Shown here in pieces: positions 1 through 10,947 of a stretch of 64,000 bases of DNA. The translations under genes and the position numbers were made by a program. Origin of the DNA: Aspergillus flavus (Eukaryota > Ascomycota > Eurotiomycetes > Eurotiales > Aspergillaceae). The notes under the pieces were generated by a model that saw only the letters and a list, made by a program, of their open reading frames with translations, was not told the origin of the DNA and ran no database searches. Within the stretch, counting starts at the first letter, position 1, and every line of letters begins with the position of its first letter. Location of the stretch: the NCBI RefSeq assembly GCF_009017415.1, contig NC_092403.1:2790001-2854000 (forward strand). The letters are read 5' to 3'.

Positions 1-114
<114 letters not shown>

Positions 115-908
115 GCCATACGAGAGGGTCACTATGCTGTGTTTTTTCCTTCGTACTTGCTGGTGGGGATGGGGGAATTCCTTTTTGTATGTTGGTGTGT
201 TTTAACGAATTCTCGTGGGACCTGCACATGATCTGGTGTTAAATATAAAAATTGGCACGGGTCGAAAAATGAAACAATCATACCAATATGACACGAAACA
301 TAAAATCTTCATTTTTTTTCGTTCTAGAAGAGGTCTACCGGGACTAGGCTTGCTTCTACTGGTAGAGTCATTTCCCTCATGCCTCCCTGCGGCCGTAAAG
401 TTTTTGTCGTTGGCCTGTCGTATTATGTGAGTACAAATATCAGGTGCGTATGTAATTAATATTGGAGGATCTGCAGAGTATACTTATCGGTGAATTCGTC
501 ATCTTATGATAAGGACATCGTTGCTGTTATCTCTGTATGCAGCTACTCCAGTATCCTTGATGAAGGATGTACCAAACCAACACCATGCAATCTGTCTTCC
601 ACATCACTACATTAAATGTGTAATGAAAAGTGTAGTCAACTACGGAATAGTTACGGTCTAATAAAGCAAGCACATGCACCGTGATTACTCTATGAAAAGG
701 ATCTGTATTCTAATCGTCGTATCGTTATATATATATATCGAGACATATAGCACGATACGACCATGAATGTTGATGTACAAACATCACAGCAAACAAGCAA
801 TTGGAGCACATTACGCATCGAAACATATTCTGTGTGGCAGGTTACTGGGCCAGCAATATATCATCGAGACACATCCAGACATGTCTTATCCAAGTCCCAA
901 CTAGCCAT
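115..908. other. Intergenic, convergent 3' ends
   Basis: This is the 3' UTR and downstream region of the S18 gene facing the 3' end of the carboxypeptidase Y gene. It is AT-rich, with a TA-repeat patch near 728-740. I see no gene; the two short open frames on the + strand up to 430 lack any family signal. Confidence 0.6.
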
Positions 909-2589
909 CTAGAACCATTCACCACCCAACCAGCGGTTGAAGAATTCCAGACTAGCCTCGGGCTGGTCCATGGGAACCATGTGACCTCCACCGTAGAGAC
1001 GCATGAAGGTGAAATTTCCATGAGACTTAACCTGACCGATCTTCTTGCCGGTGTGTTCGTTCTGCTCGATCTTAAGGTCCTCCAGTTCGGCCGAGGCGTA
1101 CTCCTTCTGGCCAGGCCATTCAAGAGCCTCGGTCCAGGCCTTGTTGCCGAGCCAGTTGCAGATGTAGTCAGCATCACCGGCGTAGATCAGCACAGGGATC
1201 TGCTCGAGAAGGCCGGGAACAAGACGGTGGTAGGGCTTCATCCAATCACCGTGGAAGAGGAAGTTACGGTTGATGTCGAAGTTGCAGGAGTCATAACCAC
1301 CAACTTCGGCTCCGACGGCCTCGCGAACCTCAGCCTTGTTGAGATATTCACTCACGTAACCCATACCCTTGTAGCACAGGTTGCTTTCATCCTCACACTT
1401 GCTACGAACATCGTAGACGTTCTGTCCGGTGCGCTGGTAAGGTCCGATAAGAGCATTATTGCAGTAAATCGAGGCAGGGACACAGACCCAGGCGCTCTCA
1501 GAATTATAGCAAGACTCGATCATGGACCGACAGCGGGGTAGGGCATTGTCCATAGATTCGCAGGTAGCCTCATCGAGGACAGCCTTGTAGCCACCCTCGC
1601 CACATCCCATGGGGCGGTAGTACCCGTACTGAGTGAGGCCGTCCGTGAGACCGTTGCCGATCAGGACTGACTTGAGGTTGATGTTGCGGTTCTTGTGAGC
1701 CAAGATCTCGGATGCAAAGACTGGAATGTAATGCCCGGCGTAGGACTCGCCGGCAATATGGAAGTCCTGTTCCGCATATTCGGGGAATTGTTTGAAGAAA
1801 AGAGAGAGCAGAGCGTAGACATCCTTGCCAGCAGCAACAGTGTCGCTAACAGCGGAGCCACTGTAGGAATAGCCGACGTTCACGGGCTGATCAAGGAAAA
1901 TGACGGAGGCGTTAGAGTTCCACGAGAAGTCATTGTAGACGGGCTTAATGTTCTCATCGATGCTGCTAGGTCCCAGCTCCATAAATAGACCAGTGAGGGA
2001 AGAGCAACCGGGGCCACCATTCAGCCAGAGCACGACGGGGTCGTTCTTAGGATCATTGCGAGATTCGAAGAACCCTTCGCGAATTAGTATCAAGCAAATA
2101 ACTAAATGGCGGTCAAGGTAACTTACAGTAGAACAGATGCTTGTCATTACCGTTATCGTCGAGATAACCAGTGTATTGCTTCACATTCGGGTCGATACCG
2201 AGAGCGCTCGGGTCAGCTTTCTTGACCCTGAGATCGTAAGCCTCAAGCTTTCCATCAATCTCTCTCTCCTTCTCTCCGTCGGCATTGTTCACCCAGATCT
2301 TCTGGACATCAGAACCACGGACAATGTGGTCCCAATGAGAATCCGGACGACGGGTGTGCTTCTTGGGAAGAGAGAAGATGGGGCTGTGGTCCATGCTGTC
2401 CGGGAAGTAGTTGGCAACTTCATCCCAGAGTTTACGAGCGTCCTCTGAAAGAGTCTTGAGCTGCTCTTGGAAGGCATGGAGTGGCTTGGAGAAGCTCATG
2501 CCCTCCTCAGGTCGACCCAGCACCTGCTGAAGAGGTGGAACGGCCGCAGAGGCAGCTCCAACCAGCAAAGTAGCCGGCAATACTCTCAT
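909..2589 (-). CDS. cpyA: Carboxypeptidase Y, vacuolar serine carboxypeptidase
   Basis: Two exons, 2589-2127 and 2074-909, with a 52-nt intron (donor GTAAGT, acceptor AAG, branch TACTAAT); the join restores a Trp codon. The 542-residue product fits fungal vacuolar carboxypeptidase Y (peptidase family S10), which removes C-terminal residues from peptides in the vacuole. A signal peptide covers about residues 1-17, followed by a long propeptide to about 135. Visible motifs are the oxyanion segment [10 protein letters not shown] near 170, the catalytic GESYAGHY with Ser265, the Asp segment [12 protein letters not shown] near 455 and GGGHMVP with the catalytic His near 519. Many Cys in the 310-390 region suit the family's disulfides. 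The start is the first ATG, directly before the signal sequence. It is divergent from the SBDS gene across a 619-bp spacer. Confidence 0.95.
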
Positions 2590-3208
2590 CTTGAATCACT
2601 TCGACTCTAAATGAGATGTAACAAGGGGGTGCTTATGATGGCAGGACGAGATGACGATAAGAGGGTACCTTGCGGTCTAGGCAAGTAGCTTATCAGTATC
2701 ACGCTGTTAATGGGGGTAGACAGGAGATATGGTAGGGATTGTAACATACAGGAAAAACAGATCTAACACAGTAGTTTAGGTAGCTGATGAAGAACCAGCT
2801 ACAGGTGATAAGAGGTCAGAGAAGAAGATGGGGAGGAAGAGGAGGTGAACCTAGGTTGGTTGGGGACCGATGGCAGGCGCTGATGACGCCGATAGCAGTC
2901 CCCAGGGCAGCCAATCACGCGAGAGAGGACCTCCGGGGAAACAAAAGTCACGCGCTGAGTCAGCCGTACCTACAGATCGCTGACTCAGGCAGTCACGAGA
3001 CCCGCGTCATCGTCGTCTCCGCCAATCACGAGACTATCGGAAAAGATCCAGTTTGGCTTCTGGGAAAATGTTGACCTAATTTCTTCACGCATCAACAGCC
3101 AGAAAGATACCCTGTACGTCTTGTTAATCATTCTTTTTTTGTTTTTGTTTTATTCCTTTCTTATCAAAATTTGCATTCTACGTCTTCTGGGAAGACACAT
3201 CCGCCAAG
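2590..3208. promoter_or_regulatory. Divergent promoter region cpyA / SBDS
   Basis: A 619-bp spacer between two outward-facing genes. CCAAT boxes lie at 2911-2915 and 3022-3026, both inside the sequence GCCAATCACG, so the same 10-mer occurs twice about 110 bp apart. CCAAT is the target of the HAP complex in fungi. No TATA box is obvious. A T-rich tract (3130-3165) precedes the SBDS start. The sharing of elements between the two genes is inferred. Confidence 0.45.
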
Positions 3209-4398
3209 ATGCCGATTATGCAACCTAGTAATCAGATTAAATTCACCAATGTATCAGTGGTGAGGTTGAAAAAAGGTCCGTAAATATTCTCTCTGTTTCG
3301 GTGCTTGATTCTATAAATATACACCTCTGGGAAAACTTTTGTTGAAAGGGAAAAGGAGGAGTAAAAGAGAAACCCAGAAAATTAAAACTCACGAGATCGA
3401 CCCCGCAACCCCGCTAATATTTTTTTTTATCAGGGAAAAAACGATTCGAACTCGCCTGCTACAAGAACAAACTCTTAGAATACCGCTCCGGCGCCGAGAA
3501 AGATCTTGACAATGTCCTACAAGTGCCTACCATCTTCCTCTCCGTTTCGAAAGCACAAACCGCCCCGTCTGCGGAGATAGCCAAAGCGTTCGGTGCCAAC
3601 ACTCCCGCAGACGAGATTCGACAGGAGATCTTACGGAAAGGTGAAGTGCAGGTTGGTGAGCGTGAGCGAAAGGAGATCATCGAGCGAGTTGAGAAGGAGG
3701 TGTTGGATATTGTATCGGGCAGGCTTGTTGACCCGACGACTAAGCGAGTCTACACGCCGGGAATGATCTCTAAGGCGTTGGATCAGCTGAGCTCCGCGAG
3801 TGGACAGATGCAACAAGCGCAGAGTCAGAACAACAATGGGGAAGCAAGTGGTGCTGGAGATGAGTCTCGCCCGGCGCAACCTCGGAAGCCACTCTGGACT
3901 GGTGTCACGCCCAACAAGTCGGCGAAAATACAAGCCCTCGAAGCCATGAAGGCACTCATTGCATGGCAACCCATTCCAGTGATGCGAGCACGGATGCGCC
4001 TCCGCGTGACCTGCCCCGTGCCGCTTTTGAAGCAAACCGTCAAGTCTGCAGCACCAGCGGGCTTGAACAAAGAGAAAGAAGCTCCGTCGGGCGGCAACTC
4101 CAAATCCAACAAGAAAGGCGGCAAAGGATCGAAGAAGTCCGCCCGTCAACAAGATTCCGATGCTGAGGGTGGCTCTGACGCTGAACCCTCGCAGCCAAAG
4201 GCACCGACCAATGTCAAGGACAAGATTTTGAGCTTCATCGAGTCGGTCGAGTCGCAAGAAATTGCAGGTGATGAGTGGGAGGTTGTTGGTTTTGCCGAAC
4301 CAGGCGCGTTCAAGGGACTAAATGAATTTGTGGGCAACGACACCCGGGGCAGAGGACGAGTAGAAGTGCTGGATATGGCCGTTACTCATGAAGACTAA
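3209..4398 (+). CDS. sdo1: SBDS/Sdo1 ribosome maturation protein
   Basis: Two exons, 3209-3275 and 3434-4398, split by a 158-nt intron whose donor is the uncommon GTCCGT. The product is 343 aa. Sdo1/SBDS works with the GTPase Efl1 to release eIF6/Tif6 from new 60S subunits in the cytoplasm. The N-terminal domain is clear: NQIKFTNVSVVRLKKGKKRF, then ACYKNK, KDLDNVLQ and later GEVQV. Domain II follows (LVDPTTKRVYTPGMI). Compared with the roughly 250-residue human protein this one is long because of two low-complexity insertions, at about residues 142-185 (Gln/Asn/Gly-rich) and about 227-281 (Lys/Gly/Ser-rich with acidic patches). The second splits the C-terminal domain, which resumes at DKILSFIESVESQEIAGDEW and ends near GRGRVEVLDM. 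The ATG at 3209 begins the family's usual N-terminus. Confidence 0.92.
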
Positions 4399-5462
4399 GC
4401 TGCCAAGAGGGTGATTGATTCCAGCAACTTGCGAGCCTCGGACAAGGGTCGATCCATGTATAGATCGCTGAGACTCACTCAGATGTGTGCTATGATTGAT
4501 GATTATTCGGATAGATGGCGGACTAACGAAATGATTGTTTATATGACGATTTCCCGGTAGTTTCTCATATTGATTAGGATAGACAAAATATATCTAAACT
4601 TGACTCATCTCATACATAGCATGCATGACGTGAAGGGAGCCCGTGACCCAGCTAGACTAATTTCCTTACCTCTAGCATACTCCTACCTCATCCTGTCCGC
4701 ACGGCAATTCAATAAATCCCTCAGACCCGTTCCAACTTGATTCGATGACTATCCAAGCTAGCCACCCCCACAGCTGGAAAACGTTTCCGAAATCCGCAGT
4801 CGCTTCTTATCATCAACCGAGTCCAGTTAGTCGAATGGGTCGTCAATTCTTGCCGAGGTGGGGTATGACCGTTAGACCGTCGCTGGATTGACTGGATGGT
4901 TATTTCGTTTGTTCTGCTCTTGCATTGTTCATAAGACCCCCACACCGTTTCTGTAACGTTGACAAAGGAAATGGGGTGAACAATGGCCAACATTGGGCCG
5001 CATAAGGTTTACCTTTGCCTTGGATACGTTCACTGGTCAATATGAATACTACTGACAATGTCGCGTTCATTACTCACCAGCACAGGACTAGTGCTGCAAG
5101 GAGCTCCTGACCTTCGGTGCGACGATCTTATTGCTGGATCGCGTGCATGCCTGTGGGTACTCGAAACCGTATCAGGCTACGGCGTACACTCTTCAGCAAG
5201 ACATCCCTGCTCTCTTGACGGCAGTACAGCCAATACTCCACATCCGAGGCTCCACTCTTCACCTGGAGAGTGGCGGATAAGTGGAGCAGTGGCCTTCGTA
5301 TTGAAGTATCATTGGTTCGAGCAATGGCGGCGCACGGTGCCTGGGACTAAACCTTAAGTGGGGAGAGTCCTCATTCGGAGTGGAGCTTATGCTGGAAGTT
5401 GAAAACAACCAAGTTTCCCGGTTCTCGCCCGGGATGTGGAGTAACTGTCAAACAATCTCACC
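4399..5462. other. Intergenic, no gene seen
   Basis: About 1.06 kb between the SBDS gene and the methyltransferase gene. Short open frames occur on both strands but have no ATG-plus-family support, and none can be joined into a recognisable protein. It holds the 3' UTR of one gene and the upstream region of the next. Confidence 0.5.
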
Positions 5463-7069
5463 ATGGGAGCTGCGAGACGCCAGAAGTCGCCTCGGTCGGA
5501 CTCGGAATCCCCGCCGAGGGACGAAAACGCAGAGGACAATTACGACGAGCATGCGGTCAGTCTCCCTTTCTCGTCATCCCCTCATTCTTCGTCGAAACGC
5601 GGGGCTGACCAGTGTAGGGAGAATTGGATGATGGCACAGATTCTGATTATTTCGAGGAGTTGTGAGACACGACCTCCTTGATAGATGTCGCCCGCCCTGA
5701 TAATTGACCTTCCTAGCGCGAGCGACACCACCTCGATCAATTCGATGATTACCGCTTATCGCTATGAAAACGGGAGACGATATCATGCTTACAAGGACGG
5801 TGCTTACTGGTACTATAATCGCGCGACTTTCTACCGAGTATGTGGATGGCTAAGATGACCAGGGGGCCCAACGACGAAACCCAGAACGAACAACTCGACA
5901 TAGCGTATGTACGGGAGGCGAGGTCAACAAGCACTCAAACATTCTAACAGTACCCTATAGCCATCATATGTTCACAATGCTTCTCGGAAACAAACTGTGT
6001 CTGGCCCCTATCTCTGACGATGTCCAGGTAAGGTCTAATGGCATCGACTGGGAGCGCGGCTGACGGAAGTACAATAGAGAGTGCTCGACATCGGTACTGG
6101 AACGGGGATATGGGCCATGTTGGTGCAAACCAATATCAACTGACCTTCCATGATTGCTAACGTGCGTCCAGTGACTTTGCAGATGAATACCCCTCCGCAG
6201 AGGTCATTGGAACCGATCTTTCACCAACTCAGCCCAGCTTTGTTCCGCCAAACCTTCAGTTCGAGATCGACGACGCAGAAGATTCATGGGCATACCCCGA
6301 GAACCATTTCGATTTGATCCACGTGCGTGCACTCTACGGGGCGATTTCCGACTGGCCAGCGTTCTATCGCAACGTGTTGATGTAGGTTGCACTGGTGCTC
6401 CCTGTTGAACCTCATACTCGATAGGCAATTTCTAATTGCTACAGCGGTCTACGGCCCGGCGCATGGTTCGACCAACTGGAGATGTCGATCCAGTTCAGAT
6501 CGGATGACGGCACCGTGACCTCCGACCACATCCTGGCAGAGTGGTCACGTATATTCATCGAGGCAGGAGAGAGGTTCGGCAAAACGTTTCGCATCGCCGA
6601 CTTAGCCCGCCAACACATGATCGATGCAGGATTTGAAAATGTAACCGAGCGGCGATTCAAACTCCCTGTTGGTCCTTGGAGTAATGACGAGCACTACCGA
6701 CAGTTGGGAAGGTGGAATCTGCTGCATTGCGAGCAGGGCATCGAAGGATGGTCCATGGCACTGCTCACCCGTGTGATGGGGGTAAGGCCCTATTTTTTAG
6801 CTTTTCCCGGATGACGGGACAGTTGGATCTATTCACACAAAACTAACACCATCAACAGTGGAGCTATGAGGAAGTGCAAGTATTCTTGGCCAAGATGAGG
6901 AAGGGATTGCGCGACTACTCCAAGATCCATGCCTATTTCTACGTGTAAGCCCGCGCCCTGGTTCGATATAGAAAGCTGGAAGATGGGATTAGCAGCTAAC
7001 TGTCTTCGTTACGCTGTAAATAGGTCGAGTGTCTACGGCCAGAAGCCGCTCAAGGGACCTGTACCTTGA
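5463..7069 (+). CDS. LaeA-like SAM-dependent methyltransferase
   Basis: Ten exons: 5463-5555, 5618-5661, 5717-5809, 5863-5904, 5961-6027, 6078-6118, 6172-6381, 6445-6781, 6859-6944 and 7024-7069. All introns are 50-79 nt GT...AG and the joins give one 352-aa frame. The order matches the fungal TAM/LaeA-like family: a charged disordered N-terminus, then YRYENGRRYHAYKDGAY (about 60-76), the LDIAHHMFTMLLGNKL segment, SAM motif I [20 protein letters not shown] (about 115-134), the GTDLSPTQPSFVPPN motif, then FDLIHVRAL and GLRPGAWFDQLE. LaeA itself is a nuclear regulator of secondary metabolism; most paralogues are of unknown substrate and some are tailoring enzymes. This copy is not clearly LaeA. 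It is the leftmost gene of an accessory group. The many small exons make individual boundaries less certain than the identity. Confidence 0.85.
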
Positions 7070-7386
7070 TTTCACTCAAACGACCTTCACGACGAGTGCC
7101 AGTAAGCAGGGCAATGAGATAGGACATAGAGTATAATTTGGGCAATGATTGCGTGATCTAGACCCTGTACGTATGCGGGCGGTCTTTTTCGTTTAGTAGC
7201 TGATTTCTAGCGGACCTCTTTTCAGTATACCGTTGGGGTGCATACGGGGAGGCCTAGATTCTTTATATATCGTTCTACGAAGAGCAATGAACCTGTGCCA
7301 TTTCCATGCATGATCAAACACTCACCAGAACAAGCCAAAGTCTCGACTACAATCTTCCAAATCAGGATATAACGAGACCTCACCCT
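7070..7386. other. Short spacer between convergent genes
   Basis: About 317 bp containing the 3' UTR of the methyltransferase gene and the downstream side of the sulfotransferase-like fragment. No separate feature was recognised. Confidence 0.5.
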
Positions 7387-7746
7387 CTAATAAAGCAACC
7401 CAAGCCCCCCAAACCCCAAAACAACCCCGACCACCGCAATGAACAGCATCATATTCCTCACAGTGTGTTTATGATGCACCTCCATCGTCCTCGCAATCCT
7501 CTCCGCCCACGCCTTCGGCGGATTCCCACTAGGAAGCTCAACATCCGGAACCTCCTTGCCCAAAAACCTACAAAGCGGCTCCCAACCATCCTCAACACAC
7601 CACTCCAAAAGCCTCTCCTCCGGCAAAGGGGTAATGATGGTGGAAGTAGAGTCTGTTGTGCATAATAATACCAATTGTGCCGGCGAAGAACGCACAGATA
7701 ATCTCCCGGAGAGGAAGATATTCCAGACTCGTAGATCATCCGCCAT
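7387..7746 (-). pseudogene. Sulfotransferase-like P-loop protein, C-terminal remnant
   Basis: An open frame on the minus strand, best ATG at 7746 in good context, gives about 119 aa. Its second half, EERLLEWCVEDGWEPLCRFLG followed by VPDVELPSGNPP, matches the C-terminal part of fungal sulfotransferase-like proteins (Sulfotransfer_4 type, often mislabelled NAD-dependent epimerase), including a final membrane-type helix MMLFIAVVGVVLGFGGLGLLY. The family's P-loop start (GxPRTGT-like) and the central part, about 150 residues, are absent upstream on either frame of the 7750-8340 stretch. An overlapping frame on the same strand (7458-7739) is also open, which suggests a frameshift. I read it as the broken end of a gene; a short functional membrane protein is less likely. 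Confidence 0.5.
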
Positions 7747-8087
7747 GGTTTCCAAGTGAGATAGGGTAGGCCTGGTAGAAGAGAAAGAGTACTCGATAGA
7801 CAAATGACGAGTACAATGACAGTGCCAGGAGAGTCAGTATCAGCTGATGATGATCAGCCCTAGGAGGAAGGGTCTTGCTTAGCTATCGCATTTTGGAGAA
7901 GCCATTGACGAGGGATCTGTATAATGGCAATCGAGAAACCGGCCGAACCAAATACAAATATACTTGCATGTGTGCATTCAGGCTAAGTGTCTACTCATCT
8001 GACCTCGTCTTGATGTCTGGATTGCCAGTCTTCGTTTCCCAGTTGCCGTGCCTTTTGCCATCGCCGAGATTAATTCCAGATGATAGT

Positions 8088-8133
8088 GGCGTTTGAAATC
8101 GGCCGCAAGCAGATTTATGATTATCAAACGCCG
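8088..8133. promoter_or_regulatory. Inverted pair GGCGTTTG / CAAACGCCG upstream of TPR gene
   Basis: GGCGTTTG at 8088-8095 and CAAACGCCG at 8125-8133 face each other about 370-400 bp upstream of the TPR gene's ATG. CAAACGCCG recurs upstream of the aminotransferase gene (10674-10682), and as an inverted repeat upstream of the permease gene (12695-12707). CGG-half-site elements of this kind are typical of Zn2Cys6 regulators. That these sites bind a protein is inferred. Confidence 0.45.
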
Positions 8134-8375
8134 AGTCGCCGAGTGCTCATCTCTCGATCCTTATTTTTTTTTTTTTTATCACGTTTCCAGTAATTTCCTC
8201 GCATATGAGTCAACACTAACTTATAATATGCGAGATCATACTACTGGAGGTAGTGAGACATAGTAATTAAAAGATTAGCTGGGGAGAAAAAAGGAGCTGC
8301 GGCGTCTCCGGTGTCTGAAGCGCCGATTCTCTCCGCATCCCCACTTGCCACTTGCCTTCAATGATAAGACCTAGA

Positions 8376-8383
8376 TATATAAA
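8376..8383 (+). promoter_or_regulatory. TATA box of TPR gene
   Basis: TATATAAA lies 110 bp upstream of the chosen ATG at 8493, a normal distance for a fungal TATA promoter with a short leader. Confidence 0.45.
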
Positions 8384-8492
8384 GATATATAATGCAGAGC
8401 ATAGAGCTCTTGCTGGCCTTCCATCCGGTGACCCTTCCGCCTGGTATCACAGAATATCTGTCTCTCGTAATCCGCATTCGCCAACGTCCACC

Positions 8493-10226
8493 ATGACTCG
8501 ACAAATCGTCTCACCCGTTCCAGCGGACGACGAATACTATGATCTTGGCTCGTTTGGCCATAGCATCACCACCAACAGCGGTGATGCCCAGATCTGGTTC
8601 AATCGCGGTTTGACCTGGGTATACTCATTCAATCATGTTGAAGGCGCCTACTGCTTTGAGCAAGCCATTGCGCACGACCCTACATGTGCGATGGCATATT
8701 GGGGTCTCGCCTATGCGGTCGGTCCAAACTACAACAAGCCGTGGGAGAAGTTCGACCTAGGAGACCTTCACAGATCGGTGCAACGAGGGTACGAGGCATC
8801 GCGAGAGGCAGCCAAACACGCCGTCAATGCCACTCACCTGGAGCGAGCTTTGATCGAGGCTATCCAATCCCGGTTCCCCACCGATCAACCTGCGACGGAT
8901 TACGCAGCCCTCAACAAAGGGTATGCCGCCGCTATGAAGCTAGTTTACGATATTTTCGGGCGTGATCTGAACATTGCCACCCTCTATGCCGACGCGCTGA
9001 TGAACATGACTCCGTGGTCCCTGTGGGACCTTTTCACTGCGAAACCAAACCCGAATGCGCCCACAATGGAGGTCAAGGCGGTTCTCGAACGAGCTCTTGC
9101 GCAGGAAGAGGATGGGCCATATTTAAATCCCGGACTGCTCCATCTCTATATTCATTTCATCGAAATGTCACCAACCCCGGAGTTGGGTATTAACGTGGCC
9201 GATCATCTGCGAGACCTTGTGCCCGACGCTGGTCATATCCACCATATGCCCACACATTTGGATATCCTCATTGGTGACTGGCGACGGTCCATAGCGTCAA
9301 ACCACAACTCCACCCTTGCAGATGATAAGTATTTCCGCAAGTCAGGAGCCAAGAACTTTTACACGTTCTACCGTCTGCATGACTATCATTCTTTGATCTA
9401 CGCTGCTATGTTTGCCGGCAGACGTAAGACCGCCCTTGATGCCGTCACTCGCATGGAAGCAACAGTGCCGGAGGACGTTCTTCGAATTCAATCACCACCC
9501 ATGGCCGACTGGTTAGAACAGTTCATGTCTATTCGCCTACATGTGATGGTTCGCTTTGGTATGTGGGAGGAGCTTAAGCGCAAAGAGCTGCCGCATGATC
9601 AGGAACTTTATGCAGGTGTAACGGCCACCACGCACTATGCTAAAGGTATTGCATTCGCCGCTACAGGTGATGTTGCCACCGCCCGAGAGGAACAAGAGCG
9701 CTTTCATCAGGCATGGGCTCGCGTGCCAGCGACTCGCCGTGCCTACAACGGAAAGATCGTTGACGTACTTGGTGTGGCTTCTGCTATGCTAGAAGGAGAA
9801 ATTGAATATCGGTGCGCAAACTACGACAAGGCCTTTGCATCCCTCCGCGAAGCGATTGATCTTGAAGACAAACTACCGTATAGCGAGCCGTGGTCGTGGA
9901 TGCAACCTGTTCGCCATGCGTATGCGGCCCTCCGAATGGAACAGGGTTATCTGGAGGAAGCAGCACAAACGTATCGTGCCGACCTGGGCCTGGATCACTC
10001 TATCATCCGACAGCGTCGGCACCCAAACAATGTATGGTCACTGCAGGGATACTACGAGTGCCTGGTTCGCCTAGGGAGGATGGATGAAGCAGCTATGATC
10101 GAGCAGCCGGCTAAACTAGCTCTTGCCGCGGCTGATGTTCCGATCAAAGCATCATGCTTTTGTCGCTTGGATACCGCTGAGATACCGCAGGTTCTCAATG
10201 GTTGCTCGAAGGGGAAGTGCTGCTAG
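8493..10226 (+). CDS. TPR-repeat protein of unknown function
   Basis: A single-exon frame of 577 aa. The frame is open further upstream to 8352, but the ATG at 8493 sits in a good context (CCACCATG) and downstream of a TATA box, so I start there. The sequence shows repeated helical hairpins of TPR type, for example AQIWFNRGLTWVYSFNHVEG followed by ACYCFEQAIAHDPTCAMAYW-like spacing, and again near the end EEAAQTYRADLGLDHS. It resembles a group of fungal proteins with bacterial relatives that are annotated only as TPR-domain proteins. The C-terminus is Cys-rich (ASCFCRLDTA, then GCSKGKCC). No signal peptide or membrane segment is visible. Its upstream motif CAAACGCCG is shared with the next two genes, which suggests co-regulation. 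The role is unknown. Confidence 0.82.
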   Translation: MTRQIVSPVPADDEYYDLGSFGHSITTNSGDAQIWFNRGLTWVYSFNHVEGAYCFEQAIAHDPTCAMAYWGLAYAVGPNYNKPWEKFDLGDLHRSVQRGYEASREAAKHAVNATHLERALIEAIQSRFPTDQPATDYAALNKGYAAAMKLVYDIFGRDLNIATLYADALMNMTPWSLWDLFTAKPNPNAPTMEVKAVLERALAQEEDGPYLNPGLLHLYIHFIEMSPTPELGINVADHLRDLVPDAGHIHHMPTHLDILIGDWRRSIASNHNSTLADDKYFRKSGAKNFYTFYRLHDYHSLIYAAMFAGRRKTALDAVTRMEATVPEDVLRIQSPPMADWLEQFMSIRLHVMVRFGMWEELKRKELPHDQELYAGVTATTHYAKGIAFAATGDVATAREEQERFHQAWARVPATRRAYNGKIVDVLGVASAMLEGEIEYRCANYDKAFASLREAIDLEDKLPYSEPWSWMQPVRHAYAALRMEQGYLEEAAQTYRADLGLDHSIIRQRRHPNNVWSLQGYYECLVRLGRMDEAAMIEQPAKLALAAADVPIKASCFCRLDTAEIPQVLNGCSKGKCC

Positions 10227-10673
10227 AATATTGGCATCGATTTGTACTTGCAACAATCAAGCAAGATTTGTAATTGTGGTTGCCACTTATAACTGATAAT
10301 ATATTGCTTTGTAGCCATATGTCAACCAGTATACATTGTTCAGTAAAATGATAACTTAGTATCGACTTTCGCTCTGAAGACCATGCGTAATCCTGCCATT
10401 GTAGAATTCTATCTCATAATTACAAATCCACCTCCTCTCAATCGCTATGTGTTAACTAAACTTGCAGCATGTGTGCATCATAATATGTTATAGTTATTTT
10501 GAGCTGCACTGTTGGCCCCGCGTCTGTCAGAAGCAAGCCCAAGAGACCTAAATCGATCACCGCAGTCCAGGATAATCCACGGCATGAGGGTTAATCAATC
10601 CTAAAGCTAGTCAAGAGTACGTTCAGGGTGGGGTTTTTTTTTTCAGGATCAGTAGCAAATCGGTGATGTGTAT

Positions 10674-10682
10674 CAAACGCCG
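10674..10682 (+). promoter_or_regulatory. CAAACGCCG element upstream of aminotransferase gene
   Basis: TATCAAACGCCGA here is identical over 12-13 bases to the sequence around 8125-8133 upstream of the TPR gene. It lies 163 bp upstream of the TATA box. Binding by a regulator is inferred. Confidence 0.5.
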
Positions 10683-10844
10683 AATGTTCTGGCGATATAT
10701 AAAAACCGCCGATCTGCCAAGAGCGCCTACGCCTGTTAATGCGGGGTGATATAGATTCCATTTTGATATGGCTGATATCATGTTTAAAGTGAAATGTGAT
10801 TAACCTTACTGGAGTGCCATATCCGATATCGGGTCAAGTATCTC

Positions 10845-10851
10845 TATAAAA
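10845..10851 (+). promoter_or_regulatory. TATA box of aminotransferase gene
   Basis: TATAAAA 97 bp upstream of the ATG at 10948. Confidence 0.5.
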
Positions 10852-10947
10852 GACAGTCTCATCTCACGCCGGAAAGTGTTGGCATACATGCTGGCCTGAA
10901 CATACTTCACTCAGTTTCATCTTTATCGGCAACTCTGTTACTACGAC

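Larger units (their letters stand above)
10227..10947. promoter_or_regulatory. Upstream region of the aminotransferase gene
   Basis: A 721-bp spacer. It contains CAAACGCCG at 10674-10682, a T-run near 10635-10643 and TATAAAA at 10845-10851, 97 bp before the ATG at 10948. A second CGCCGAT-type element lies near 10707-10713. No gene is seen. Confidence 0.45.

Noticed and set aside
801..1541. Long + strand frame of 246 codons
   Set aside because: It lies wholly antisense to the carboxypeptidase Y exon, starts at a non-ATG codon and has no domain; it is a shadow of codon bias.
7306..7665. 119-codon + strand frame, Pro/Lys/Arg-rich
   Set aside because: Antisense to the sulfotransferase-like remnant, which has the recognisable motif.
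8352..8492. Upstream extension of the TPR frame
   Set aside because: Starts at TTG, includes the TATA box region and lacks family sequence; the ATG at 8493 has the better context.
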